Assembly (NCBI GenBank): GCA_973895155.1
Contig: OZ316897.1
Span: 12,896,001 to 12,960,000, forward strand
DNA from: Marsupella aquatica
Taxonomy: Eukaryota; Marchantiophyta
Reading direction: 5' to 3'
DNA: 64,000 nt
The position numbers and the translations under genes were made by a program. Below are positions 12,781 to 23,985 of the stretch, in pieces. How positions within the stretch are numbered: position 1 is the stretch's first letter; each line of letters opens with the position of its first letter. The notes beneath the pieces were generated by a model. The model saw only the letters and a list, made by a program, of their open reading frames with translations. It was not told the DNA's origin and searched no databases.

Positions 12781-13941
12781 AATGCAGCAGAGTCGACCGG
12801 CCAGCGTGGAAATTCCTTAGTTTCTTCACTCGCATTATGAGCAGTTGTAACTTTACAACTTTTTGGAATTTTGGCCACTGTTGTTGAAGCTCCGCTAAGC
12901 TCCGTTGGCACCTGCCGTGCTTGGGACATTGATTTGGCAATGCTGACGTAAAAGCCACCAGTGTGACGAGATCTCGTTCCTGACGGGGGCTGGAATGTTG
13001 GATCATTTATCCTTGTCTTGTCCAAACGCCCGCGCGTTAGATCTGGGTCCGATGAGAGGTCCCGAGGGGGCCAATCAAGGAACCTTGGAGGGCAGGGTTC
13101 TGTAGCTGCTGCTTTTCGGGGAATTGATCGACCCATTGAGACAGATTTCTCACAGCACAGCGTGGTCTAGATTAGAGAATGCAAGTCTTCAGAGCGGGAT
13201 CAATTCTCCACTAGCTCGGATATGGGTGCCGCCGATTCGGATTATTGTAGCCGAACACATCGACCTTTAAGACTCTGGATGGATTGCACTGAATAGTCCA
13301 TCGCCCGGTGATTTTGCTTTCCATAGCTTTACCCGATTGCAACGGGTATTGAAGACTTTTAGATCTTTAGACCCAGGTGTGACTTACTCTCGAAGTGAAA
13401 CAATAAACCGCATATTTAGGGATCTGACGCCTGCAGCAACAAACGAACAACCGACTAAGGTCAGTCTCCTCGTGGAAAATCGGACTACAATCATAAGGGC
13501 CAACTCGAATGTCAAAGCAGCCTTATGTTTTGCAGCCCTTTGCCCTCGCGACAGTTTCGTAAAAAGCCTATCTACTCCTTTGAATATCAAACGTGTCATG
13601 TGTGCGGCTGAGGCTGAGTTCATAACTCAGCTTGCTTGCTTTACTGTATTAGTAAAAGCCCCGGATCTACAAGGGCAGGAAAGTTTCCTGCCCTTGCCTC
13701 GGAATGGAAGGAGAATGTGTCCTGTGTACGTGCGACTGGGTTCGGCTGAGTTCGTAAAGCTTTTCTGCTTTATTCGTCGATCAAAGCTCGGGCCCTGCAG
13801 AGTTTCCGGCCCTAGCCTTCGTAAATGCAAGGATCAAGAAACCTGACGAAGAACTTGGGCAATTCAAACTCAACTTATTTAGTATCGGGTCGGCAGGAGA
13901 TTCGGAATATCTGCTACTAATGTGGCTGCAATGGAAGATTC
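12781..13941 (+). repeat. Upstream copy of a ~1.1 kb direct repeat pair
   Basis: This copy starts AATGCAGCAGAGTCGACC and ends near GGAAGATTC. It is repeated at 15583-16630 in the same orientation; the second copy lacks about 95 bp corresponding to roughly 13390-13480. The ends contain TGCAGC...GCTGCA, hinting at an LTR, but no primer-binding site, polypurine tract or convincing 5-bp target duplication was found. It contains a 25-bp perfect palindrome (13671-13695). Confidence 0.85.
13671..13695. repeat. Small palindrome of the GGGCnGGAAAnTTTCCnGCCC type
   Basis: A perfect odd palindrome with 12-bp arms around one central base (AAGGGCAGGAAA / TTTCCTGCCCTT). Related hairpins are at 16356-16378 (degenerate), 16481-16503 (perfect) and 61966-61988 (one mismatch). 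Confidence 0.8.
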
Positions 13942-14815
13942 TACCAGGTGCCACCATTTCCATTCATGCCAAGAAGAACCTTGAAAGTGTCTTGAATGGA
14001 ATCACTTGCACTCGATCGCTGGACTGGGCATAGACCACTAAACTGTAAACGACAAGGCCGGATCGAGAGTACGGAGACCGAGTGCTTTGTTTAGAATTTG
14101 ATCACACCAATTCGATCAGTAGATTTCTCAAATTCGAGTCATGCTGGACAAGTATCGCGGCGCTGAATGTTGGCACTTTCATGTACACTTTCCTGCTGCT
14201 CTCTTCATCTGACCATCATAGCTAACCGCTACTTGACTTGAATCTGGAAGTCCGTGAGTATTGCGCTCAGCTTCTACTTGACTTGAACCCCGGCCGTGCG
14301 TTGTTCGTTTTGCCCAGCTTCCGAATTGAGGTTCGGAGTTCGGGTCCAGCTGGATCATATATTTGACATACCTTGTAGACATTTGGAGAGCAAAACCACC
14401 GCGCTCAGCTCCCCTCACTTCTCCAAGAATGCTCAATTCTGACGCATGTCTGGACGTTTGATTCTACCCCACCGTCGTACAGGAGGACAGAATTAGCGCT
14501 GGGACACACTAGATTCGGGCCTTGCTATCAAGTTTACTCGAGCCTTTACATCCAGTTGATTATTGGTACCATTCTGGTTGTCCTTGACTTCCGTGTTGCT
14601 AGCCAGGACAGTACCGTAAAGATCTCCTGTCATTGTTTCCTTTGATGTGGTTACTTTCTTAAGGAATGAAGTCCAAAATGCTTATGTGAAGGACACAGAT
14701 GTGTTCCGGAGACGACGTCTCTTTCCTGGCTTCCTAACTCTCCAAGGGCTAAAGAAAGTAAGCTCGCCCATCCCCACATGTTCCGCTGCTGCAGTTCAAG
14801 CACTGTCCCACTCCT
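13942..14815. other. Spacer between the direct repeats
   Basis: No recognisable gene or repeat here. It separates the upstream direct repeat from the alcohol-dehydrogenase-like pseudogene. Confidence 0.4.
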
Positions 14816-15358
14816 CTAATCCGAACTTACCAACATACCTCTGTCCGATGCTTCTTTTGGCGATCCTAGTACATCAGCCTCAATCATCTTAATAAGCTCT
14901 CCGACGGCCTGCTGAGTATACATGCAGCACCCCTCCAGCTGGAGGTTGCGATGCACCAGAGTAAAATGCGGAATGAAGATGTCGTCACGTACGCCGCCCA
15001 TGAGAATGCTCCGCCCTCCATGCTCGGAGAAAGATTCCCACTCCTAATGTGCGTCGACTTGGCAGCCTGCGCCGGAGAGATGTGGAAAAACACATCCGCC
15101 CAAAGCAGCTGCGCAAAGCGTTGGTCTGGGCTGGCCTCCACATCGCCTGTGATCTCCACGATCTTGAGCCGGGTGGGGTTTAGCACGCACAGCAAGCTTT
15201 TTCAAGACACAGGTATTACGTCCCATGGCTATAACCAGCGCAGCGACCACGGCACATCCACCGTAGGGTCCAGTTGCCAGAGCGAGGATGACCGTCTCCC
15301 CAGTCCAAACATGAATACTGATTTCACAGGGTGGCTCTACAAAACGTCTTGGCGCCAT
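14816..15358 (-). pseudogene. Medium-chain (zinc-type) alcohol dehydrogenase-like pseudogene fragment
   Basis: Three overlapping minus-strand frames, read in order, give successive parts of an MDR-superfamily NAD(P)-dependent oxidoreductase. About 15044-15358 encodes a nucleotide-binding segment (WTGETVILALATGPYGG, then IAMGRN). About 14884-15195 encodes VEITGDVEASPDQ and FFHISPAQAAKSTHI. About 14816-15001 encodes GGVRDDIFIPH and NLQLEGCCMY. The frame changes twice, and the amino-terminal catalytic domain is missing. Family members are intact single-frame enzymes of roughly 350 residues, so this is a remnant. It lies between the two ~1.1 kb direct repeats, which may have mobilised or duplicated it. 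The identification rests on recalled family motifs without an alignment. Confidence 0.6.
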
Positions 15359-15582
15359 GGGGTCTACAATCTCGTGTTCATTGCTTTTTATTTGATTAAA
15401 TCTGGATCATAGATTGAATATCATATCCCTCAGCCCACCGTAGGGAACCATCATTCGAGAAATGATTCCTAGGGATTCGACACTGTACTTTAGGCCGCCA
15501 TCGCCAACTCTCCCAAGGAGCTATTTCTCGTTCAGCACATGTCACTTCGCAAGCGGCACCTTCGCGAATTCCGCGTAAGTCG

Positions 15583-16630
15583 AATACAGCAGAGTCGACC
15601 AGCGTGGAAAATCCTTAGGTTCTTCACTCGCACTATGAACAGTTGTAACCTTAGAACGTTTTGGAATTTTGGCCACTGGTGTTGAAACTCCGCCAAGCTC
15701 CGTTGGCACCTGCTGTGCTTGGGAACATTGATTTGGCAATGCTGACATAAAGGCCACCAGTGTGCAGAGATCTCCTTCCTGGCGGGGGCAGGAATGTTGG
15801 ATCATTTATCCTTGTCTTGTCGAAGCGGGCGCGCGTTAGATCTGGGCCCGATGAGAGGTCCCGAGGGGGCCGATCAAAGAAGCTTGGAGGACAGGGTTCT
15901 GTAGCTGCTGCTTCTCCGGGAATTGAACGACCCGTTGAGACAGATTTCTCACAGCACAACGTGGTCTAGAGTGGAGAATGCAAGTCTTCAGAGCGGGGGA
16001 TCGATTCTCCACTAGGCCGGATGTGGCTGCCGCCCATCTGACCTTTAAGACGCTGGATGGATTGCGTTGAATAGTCCATCGCTGGGTGATTTTGCTTTCC
16101 ATAGCTTTACCCAATTGCAATGGCTATTGAAAACTTTTAGATCTTTAGACTCAGGTGTGATCGGACTACAGTCATAATTAAGGGCCAACTCGAATGTAAG
16201 AGGAGCCCTATGGTTTGCACCCCTTTGCCCTCGCGACAGTTTCGGAAAAAGCCTGTCTACTCCTTTGAATATCAAACGTGTCATGTGTGCGGCTGAGGCT
16301 GAGCTCATAACTCAGCTTGCTTGCTTTACTGTATTGGTAAAAGCTCGGGATCTGCAAGGGCAGGAAACTACTGCCCTTGCCTCGGAAATGGAAGGATAAT
16401 GTGTCATGTGTGCCACTGAGTTCGGCTGAGTTCATAAAGCTTTTCTGCTTTATTCGTCTATCAAAGCTTGGGTCCTGCAGAGGGCCGGAAACTTTCCGGC
16501 CCTGGCCGTCAGAAACGTAAGTATCAAGAACGCTGAGGACGAACTTGGGCAATTCAAGCTACTTATTTAGGATCAGGGTCGACAAGAGATTCGGAATATC
16601 TGCTACTAATGCGACTGCAATGAAAGATTC
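15583..16630 (+). repeat. Downstream copy of the ~1.1 kb direct repeat pair
   Basis: Diverged direct copy of 12781-13941, beginning AATACAGCAGAGTCGACC. It retains a complete 23-bp palindrome at 16481-16503, whereas the upstream copy keeps only the right arm there. It lacks about 95 bp found in the upstream copy. Confidence 0.85.
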
Positions 16631-16699
16631 CAGCCATCACATAAGCGAACGCTTCCGATCGAGCGTTAAAACTGTTTCCTCTTAAGATCATGTGGCACT

Positions 16700-16910
16700 A
16701 CACCACATTGTATGTCACTACATTACATGATTAGTCACGGAAGTTCGTGATCTGATTGCTAATTACTCTTGCGGACCACTAATCTGATCACAATTCTAGC
16801 AATTGTGATCAGCTTAGTGATCGTAATTAGGCTGATTAGTGACGAAATTAGTCTGATTAGTCTGCGAAATAATTAGTCACGTAATCAGGCGTAACTTAGT
16901 CACGGAATTG
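16700..16910. repeat. Short inverted and direct repeats rich in GATTAGTCACG
   Basis: An uninterrupted hairpin with 12-bp arms lies at 16784-16812 (CTGATCACAATT, loop CTAGC). It is surrounded by several copies of GATTAGT(C/G)A, and TTAGTCACGGAA occurs at about 16731 and 16892. The layout is MITE-like, but no full inverted termini were resolved. Confidence 0.45.
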
Positions 16911-17775
16911 TGAGTTCATGGCTTACATCTGCATTTCTCAGTTGGGATTCTTGGAGAGTAATCCTAATTGATTTCCCACTCTCCATAAAATTAAACTCCC
17001 TTTGCCAGATCCAAAGTAAGACTAATCTTCGCAAAATTTCTATTACGATATTCATCCAACTTTTTGAACATCGAATTCGGTTTGAACGCTGAACGTTTGA
17101 CACTACTTTGCTGCTGTAGCTGGGCAGCTCTAGAAGAAAACACTCTTGCGACATCCTGCAGACCTGCAAGGGCTGTATTCTACAACAGGATTGATATTTT
17201 GAGCCAGCCATCCATCGTAAGATATTGTCAGCTCCCTTGATTGGTCAAATTTACGGAGTTTCTTAGGAGGAATTTGATAAATTTGATAGGGCCAGTAGGA
17301 TGACTCAGTTTTATTTAGTGTTCTTTTATATTTCTTTTTGAAAGAAACAGGGGCCACCCCTGATGCTTATTCCACAAGGGGTGAGTCGGTAACCTCACAG
17401 CGAAAGGAAAGAACAATTCAGAATCGCAAAATGCCTCCTATTCCAAAGGGCCCAATGACGTATCGCAATGCAAACCCAGAGCCAACCGGGGAAAAATCTC
17501 CACTGCGTCTACTTCTGTAAGCCGGTGTGACAGTTCTATCACAAGAATATGCTTAGTTCAGAGTGTCAACACTGAGAAACCAATGTTCAGGGAAATGAAT
17601 CACCAGTATTAATGAGGAAACCATATCCTAAAAAAAAATGGACTGGGTGTAAGGATCATAGCAAAGAGATATCTAATTAGGATGAGATCTGTCAGGATCA
17701 GTCGAGTAGAGTTGTACTAAGGTCTGTCGAATGATGTAGTTTCATCAGTGTTTTTGTGGCTTCCTTCAGTGCCAC

Positions 17776-17992
17776 GACTTTAGCCAATTCTAGTGAAGTA
17801 ATCTCAGTTTTACTCAGTTTTTCTCTTATGAAAAGTGGATTGTCTGAATGGATCAACCCAAAAGCAAACCTGTGGGAGGGTGAGAAAGACTTTAGCCAAT
17901 TCTAGTGAAGTAATCTCAGTTTTCTCTTAAAGAAAAGTGGATTGTCTGAATGGATCAAACCAAAAGCAAACCTGTGGGAGGGTGAGAGAGAC
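17776..17992 (+). repeat. Tandem duplication, ~112-bp unit, two copies
   Basis: The segment starting GACTTTAGCCAATTCTAGTG at 17776 is repeated at 17888 with a small deletion in the second copy. No gene spans it. Confidence 0.85.
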
Positions 17993-18120
17993 GCATCAAA
18001 CTAATGTTGTTAGCAAACGTACGTGAGACTCAGATATCCCACGAGTTTAATATTTGTGCTGACTTGGTTGAGGCGTTGTATGTCGTCAGGTGAAGAAGAC
18101 TCCGAAGGCTGTCAGTGAAC

Positions 18121-18378
18121 ATGGATCCAAACGTTTTGAGTGTGCTACTCAATATCCTGTCCGCTTGTATCTTTGAGGGCCTCAAGCCCGTCTTGGTATG
18201 GGTTCTTGCGAACTACATGATGATGTGGTTCGCAGGATTTAGAGAGTTATTCGGTCCTCTATTAGACAGGGAAGGACCTCAAGCGCAGCCAAGAGGTGCT
18301 CAAGGGCAGCCAGGAGAGTTTCAAGAGCAGCCAGGAGAAGCTCAAGAGCAGCCAGGAGAGCAAATAGGAGAGCCTTAA
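18121..18378 (+). CDS. Small hypothetical membrane protein with QPGE repeats
   Basis: An ATG-initiated frame of 85 codons. The first 40 residues are strongly hydrophobic (SVLLNILSACIF..., VLVWVLANYMMMWF) and could form one or two membrane segments. The tail is a short repeat of Q-P-G/R-E/A units about 8 residues long (EQPGE recurring). I do not recognise the family. It lies just outside the proposed left end of element 1. Such a short single-exon frame may be spurious, although the hydrophobic-then-repetitive organisation is not typical of random sequence. Confidence 0.3.
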   Translation: MDPNVLSVLLNILSACIFEGLKPVLVWVLANYMMMWFAGFRELFGPLLDREGPQAQPRGAQGQPGEFQEQPGEAQEQPGEQIGEP

Positions 18379-18868
18379 TTAAGAGTATACCCAAGAAGAA
18401 CGTGGACCAATTTAACACGGCAAACCAGAAATTAAGTTACAACATTGACTGGTCAATGATTACTTTCATATAGATTTGTGTTCTTGGAAACTAGACGACT
18501 TTTGATGGCTAGTCTGCGGACATGCAAGAGGGCAGCCCAAAGTTAGATCAAAGATGGATGTCTCCTTTAGTTGAGATATAAGAGTTGGCGGTCTCATCGT
18601 GTGTTTTCTAGCTTCCAATTGGCCTTGGTAGAAGGTGTCGATGGACAAGGATTTTACAAACTTCTCGATCTATTGAGATCTAGCTGCCTGCTGAGTTCCA
18701 AAGACTTGTTTGCGACACATATCAGGTTTAAATTAATTCTCCGTCGTAATAAAAGAAAGGACATTGTTGAAAACTTGGCAGATCGATCGGCAACTGCAAA
18801 CTAATCCAGTCGGGAAAATTATGCAATCCTCAATGTAGCGATCAATAGTACATCTTCTCACTATCAGT

Positions 18869-18887
18869 CTATTCATTAAAACTGGAA
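18869..18887 (+). repeat. Left inverted terminal (or subterminal) repeat of element 1
   Basis: CTATTCATTAAAACTGGAA, perfectly repeated in inverse orientation at 44846-44864. Immediately inside lies a run of short repeats of the type TTGTACATTTGGGCAC (18900-19010). A loosely similar run (TTTGG(C/G)CACTAAAATATATG, TTTTGGGG) is found just inside the right end at about 44728-44815. Confidence 0.6.
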
Positions 18888-19402
18888 AATTCTTTGATCT
18901 TTGGACATTTAGGCACCAAAAATATATATATTTGGGCACAAAAATTGTACATTTGGGTAGTGGGAGTTGTACATTTGGGCACAGATGTTGTACATTTGGG
19001 GGATCAAGATTATACATAGAAGAAAATGAAATATTAATTTGGATTCTAAAGAAAAACATTTGGATGATAATAATGTAAAATATGTTGGATAAGAAGTAGA
19101 ACTTACTTACATTGATTCAATTTGACTAATAGAATATAAGTGTCTAGTAAAGCTTCAATATGATCTCTACCCATATAACTAGTAAAGCTTCAAATAATAT
19201 GATCTTAATCTACCCCTATACTAGTAAAGTTTCAATATGATCTCTACCCTTAGCTAGCTAAATTAACCTTCTACTTAGTTACTAATTGAGAGCATTTAAT
19301 ATATTAAATTTGAATGATACCTGGCTTACAATCCATTCAGACAAGTAATTTGTTACATTCTAAGCAACTCGAGTTGAAACTAAGGTTTACTAGTAGACAG
19401 TA

Positions 19403-22400
19403 CTAAGAAGCACTCACATCCTGACCAATGGACCTTCCGGTTGGAGGGTACCAAGGTTGTTTCACATGTGCTTTGTATTGATATATTGGAACATTATCTC
19501 TCATAGAGAAAAGAAATGCCACTGGTTTTGAGTGACCCTCTATGTCTTTTACCTTGAAAGTTTTCAAAAACTCTTTGTAAGCTGCAACCTCTTGGATCAA
19601 CCGTGGGACAGGATGAATGCTTTCACACTCCCAAACCTCAGCCATCAACCCCAAGAGGGTAGAAACCTCCTTGTACTTCACTTGGTTGGATACTTTTGAA
19701 AACAATGCATCAACATCCTCATGGGTGTGACCAACCATGAGAAACGACATCTGCATTGTTTCAAAAACCCCTCTACTAACAAGCTCACTGCCTCGAGGGT
19801 TTCACTTCCAAAAAATTGGCATATATCACGTGCGACGAAGGATAGGGTCATTTTATTGGTTGTAAGGGAAGACTTAAGAATTTTTGTAGAAGAACAATAG
19901 GGTCTTTTAAATTCAATTTTGAGACTTATAAGAACATTAGGGCCTTTTTAATCCAATTTTATAGGGGTTAAAAAATAATATTTTTTTTCTTACATTTTAG
20001 GGGGTCCAAGGCCTAAAAACGTCGTAGGTGATGGGGAGGTCCCCATGTAGTGAGACCCCCGAGCTCACTGCAAAATGCCATCACGTACTGGTTTTTGTTA
20101 TCTTTCCCTGAATTATCCATTCGCAAGGTCAGGTGCCTTGGCAATGGTTTGAAAGAGGTAGATGTAGCCTTGGGATCAACACCAAAGTAGTATTGGTCAT
20201 CTTCAGCTCCTTGAAATCTAGCAATTGAGACTTTTTTGGGTTCTAAGTAACCTGCGAGAAATGCTTCAAAGTCCAAAAGAGATTGAAAAATTGGCCTCGT
20301 TGCAGCCCAATATAATCCTTCAAGGAGGTCTCCAGATTTGTCCCCCTTGTAATCCTCCAGATCTCTAAGGCAGTTGGCCAATGATGTCACTGTGAAGTCT
20401 GCATCTCCCGGCCAAAGCCCAGTGAAACTGAAGTGAGCATACACTCCGGGATCCCTTCCATGGGTCAACATCCCAATGAGCGCAATGGGGAGCGGTTGAC
20501 CACTACCAGACAATGATTTAAGAGTGGGGACCAACCTAGGGATCCATGTCTTGGCCTGGTCCATCTTGTCATGTATAATGCAAAGATAGTTCTCAGGATC
20601 CTTCTTCGCAAGAACCCTATGAGCATAGTAAACATATCTCCTAGACATTTGCTCACGAAGATGGCGAGCTCTTCTTTCCTCAATCTCCAAACGCTCTTTC
20701 TTTCTCTTCTCCCGCATCAACTGATCTTTGAACTCAGTGCAAAGTGTACACTTTGCAAATGCACTTCCCTTGTGAAAGTCAAAATTCATGAAGGACTCAC
20801 TCCAGAGTTTATACATAGTGTTTTCACTCACCTTCACGTAGCCATCTAATTCCATTTTTGAGTATACCTCCTCAAAAATCTCTTTCTTCGTGAAACAAGA
20901 TGGAAGTCTGTACTCAACCGTGTCAGTCCCGTGAGACCCTCCATAGGGAAGATGTGGCATGGGTTCTCCGTTTTGGGTTAGAATGGACTCCAACAAAGCA
21001 CGAGCATGCAAGGTGCTTCCCCGTGTCTTGTGTGAACCCTTGTTTCCGTGGAATCCAACAGTGCAACCTGCTTCATATTGATTTTTGTAATCATAATACT
21101 TGGCAGTGCTGAATCCATGCATTTTAATAAATGCACCCTTGCAAACAAGTCTACTTCTTACAACAAAATATCCTTTTGTCTCCACTTCCTTCTCCCTACA
21201 GCCAAAAAGAGTGAGAATGTGACTAGTTTTGTTGTCGCTTGACATCCCATGGTATTCCCTCCTTATCGCCTGTAGGTCTTCTCTCGGCATGCTGAGGCAA
21301 CACTTCAACTTACAACAACCTTCTCTTTGGATGGAGTCGATTTCCTCCTCTGTGATTTTCAGTATCGCCCGAGACTCCAAGTGCTTCTTCCTTTTTTCAT
21401 CTGGGTTGACCTTCGTTCTCTTGATGAAATTATACGGGCGCTTCGAAAACTCAGTGTCACCTTTCATATCTACCTCTAGATGATCTCGACCATCAATAAT
21501 TGGTTTTGGAGAAACCTCTTCAATGAGATCCAGAAGAAAAATACCCCTTGATATCAGCAGAAGTGAACGGACGGCCCACCTTACAAGACCAGGCACTCTT
21601 GGGGAGATATTTGGGAAAAATAGAGGGTCATTCACGCGTGTGACAGCAACCCCAACGTGATCTGGTCCAAGAACATCATCATCAATTGCACCTGATTCGA
21701 AAGGAACTGTGATGATGCCAACCCCCACTTTGGTCCGATTATCCTCAGCATACAATTCCACCTCCTCGGTCATCCAATTAGAACGCAAACTATAATCCTT
21801 GAAATTATAATTTGAAAAAACATCCCGTGTGGACAGGTCGTTTAGCATATCCTGGGAAGAACTCCTCCGAGTAACATCCTTTAAATTCTAGAATACAAAA
21901 GTGTCCAATGCTTCCTGAACGGTATCGGCTCCATTGTGAGGAAAGGGTAACCTCTCCCTTCCTTGAAAAACTTCACATATTTTCACACTAATCCTAGAAG
22001 TGCCAAGTCTTTCATTGTGACAGGTCTCATCGGGATTCGTCTTGAACACAAATCCACGAGCCACAATCTGATTGTCGATCCAGAGCTCAACTTCATCGCC
22101 AGATATAATCGAGTCTCCAAAACTTCCCACCGAAGATTTGTCTGGTACAAAACCGGGAACCGTATCCTTTGTAGAACAAGAGGCATCCATTTGTGTTGTC
22201 GCTGGAGTTGACTGTGACTTCAAATATGCAAAACAGGCATCCCAAATAATGCAGGAGTCGACAGCATCAAAGAGGGTCCTGATCGACGGCAAAGGGTAAG
22301 GAATTTCCCGTGATCCCTCATAGCACTTCTCAATGAGAACTCCTATATGATTACTTCCCAAATCAACATTACGCACTGAGTCACCCGGGTCAACCTTGAG

Positions 22401-22472
22401 GACGGTCCCGCAAGCAACTTCCACTCCGTCGATTACGAGGCAAACCTTGTCCCCTCGAAAGAAAATCCCCAT
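19403..22472 (-). pseudogene. DUF7869-like transposase candidate of element 1 (interrupted)
   Basis: The first coding exon begins near 22490, after an acceptor-like CAG; ATG at 22472 opens MGIFFRGDKVCLV. Frames upstream of it translate the palindromes and are probably intronic. Two small repeated domains (about 22460-21900) and a third near 21760 share the pattern V.L...VA.G.V...LG...V.V, resembling DUF8039-type modules of plant transposon proteins. Then come a Cys-rich segment (CCKLKCC), CTLCTEF, and three candidate catalytic blocks: HDKMDQAKTW, LRMDNSGKDNKNQ and VGHTHEDVDALFSKVS (last exon, about 19790-19418). An in-frame TAG at 21888-21890 breaks the frame; the 13 codons up to the next frame stay open. 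The intron between about 20060 and 19790 has ambiguous splice sites. The C-terminus after a donor at 19417 was not found. Confidence 0.7.
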
Positions 22473-22508
22473 TTTGAAAACGTGGTCCAAACTGTTGGAT
22501 GTAGTTAC

Positions 22509-22946
22509 CTCGAGATTATCTCGAGGTAAAGTGACTACAAAAACAAACCAAAAAACCCAAGTGTAGAAGTTTATCCCACAAAATTGTGTGATAGAGAAAA
22601 TAAGAAACTCTTCTACCTCGAGACGATCTTGAGGTAGAAGAGGGACAAAAAACTCCAATATGTAAAAATTCAGAAGTATTTAGCTCGAGACGATCTCGAG
22701 GTAAAATATGAAATCTCACTGAATAGCGAATTCAGATTCTATACCTCCGACTCTCTACAAACTCAATTATAAGAAGGAAAACCGAATGCACCATTAGAAG
22801 GAAGGCAAAAGTGAATAAGTTTGAGGATCAAACTTATGACTCGAGATGATCTCGAGCCAAAAAGGACATTGTATTTGACAAAGAAACTATTATGAATAAT
22901 AAGCCACCCAAAATAAGAGCATATAATGGCTCTAGATGATCTAGAG
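22509..22946. repeat. Element 1 palindrome family, cluster upstream of the transposase gene
   Basis: Five copies of the 17-bp palindrome CTCGAGAYNRTCTCGAG lie at 22509-22525, 22617-22633 (one mismatch), 22684-22700, 22840-22856 and 22930-22946 (CTCTAGATGATCTAGAG variant). The first is part of a 25-bp perfect palindrome (22505-22529). They fall in the leader or first intron of the minus-strand transposase gene, next to the insertion point of element 2. Confidence 0.9.
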
Positions 22947-22970
22947 GAATGATTTGGTGCAATTAAGAAA

Positions 22971-22974
22971 GTAG
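22971..22974 (+). repeat. Target-site duplication GTAG, left side of element 2
   Basis: GTAG directly precedes the left inverted repeat and the same four bases directly follow the right one (36926-36929). A 4-bp duplication is what a cut-and-paste integration would leave. Confidence 0.8.
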
Positions 22975-22999
22975 AACACGATTTTGGACCGAACGAGAA
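22975..22999 (+). repeat. Left terminal inverted repeat of element 2
   Basis: AACACGATTTTGGACCGA followed by ACGAGAA. Its inverse partner at 36901-36925 differs at two of 25 positions. Confidence 0.88.
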
Positions 23000-23631
23000 C
23001 TATTTCCTCTAAACGAGAAGTGTATTTTCATTTTCCGCCGAATCTCGCGAAATCGGAAGTTTTTTTCATCAAAAATGCGTTTTTGGGGAAATAATGTAAT
23101 TCGTATCGGAGTTCGGATTGAAACAGCAAATTTAATAATGATCAAAACCAATGAAATTTATGCTAACAAACATTCATATTATCAAGGAACAATTAGATCC
23201 GAAAAACTTTCTCCTCGACCTCATATTCACGCTCTCCGAATATATATGAAAGGTCTTATCCATATCCATGTTTCGAGCCAAGTGCGATAACTGTATCGGA
23301 CTCCGGATTTGAGCCACGAAAACTCCGACCCAATCTCAGGTTTTTTAGTTTTTGGATATTTACCAAAAATATTTTACATCACAATCGATAAGAATTACTG
23401 CACGGTTCGTCAAACTTACCTTGTAGTTACCTCCGCAATTGACTAGTTACCTCGGCAAGTGACCATAGTCAACATGTCATTCTTTCAACAGCAATGCGCA
23501 GTCCAATAAAATTATCGCGAAAACTACGGGCGACAAAAATACTAGTCGACAATACTAAGATCCTTCGGTTCATCGGTTAAATTTCAAAATTCCTATCCAT
23601 ATGAAGAAAACTCTTCGCAATACCAACATCA

Positions 23632-23716
23632 GATAAATTTATCGCTTCAATTTCAAAATTGCAACTTCCATATGAAGGAACCACTTTTGCAATACCAACA
23701 TCAGATAAATTTATCG
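23632..23716. repeat. Element 2 palindromes upstream of the transposase promoter
   Basis: GATAAATTTATCG occurs at 23632-23644 and 23704-23716 within a direct duplication of about 72 bp (sequence ATACCAACATCAGATAAATT recurs). Both lie 150-230 bp upstream of the TATA box. Confidence 0.85.
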
Positions 23717-23822
23717 CTTCAATTTCAAAACTATATAATTTTGCCATGATGCACGTGTGAGAATGAAATTGGAAATCCAAGAAATATACCCTTTTCTGCT
23801 ATTTTGTCGTTTAGGGTGACAA

Positions 23823-23873
23823 CCAATCAAAAGTGGACACGTGGGCCAACCCCTCAATAGACACTATAAAAGG
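23823..23873 (+). promoter_or_regulatory. Core promoter of the element 2 transposase gene
   Basis: CCAATCA at about 23823, ACGTGG (G-box core) at about 23839, and a TATA box CTATAAAAGG at 23864-23873. The expected start of transcription is about 25-30 bp further on, giving a leader of about 90 nt before ATG 23986. This is a complete plant-type promoter arrangement. Confidence 0.7.
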
Positions 23874-23985
23874 GCCACCGCCGATAAGTTTTTGGCGTCA
23901 TTATCGAGAGTAGAGTTTTGGGAGTTGTGTTCTTGGAGCAACATTCTGTCCGTTGAGCCTTTCATTTTCCCTGATTGTGGGAGGA

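Noticed and set aside
13337-13846. 169-codon plus-strand frame
   Set aside because: It lies wholly inside the direct repeat, is destroyed in the second copy by a 95-bp deletion, and reads through a palindrome; no domain recognised.
12781-16630. Complete LTR retrotransposon
   Set aside because: The direct repeats are LTR-sized, but I could not find a primer-binding site, polypurine tract, gag/pol coding or a matching 5-bp target duplication.
22473-22658. N-terminal 62 residues of the open frame preceding the element 1 transposase ATG
   Set aside because: These codons translate the palindromes (DRLEVEE, DNLEVTT) and lie upstream of an acceptor-like CAG. By analogy with the other genes they are intronic or leader sequence.
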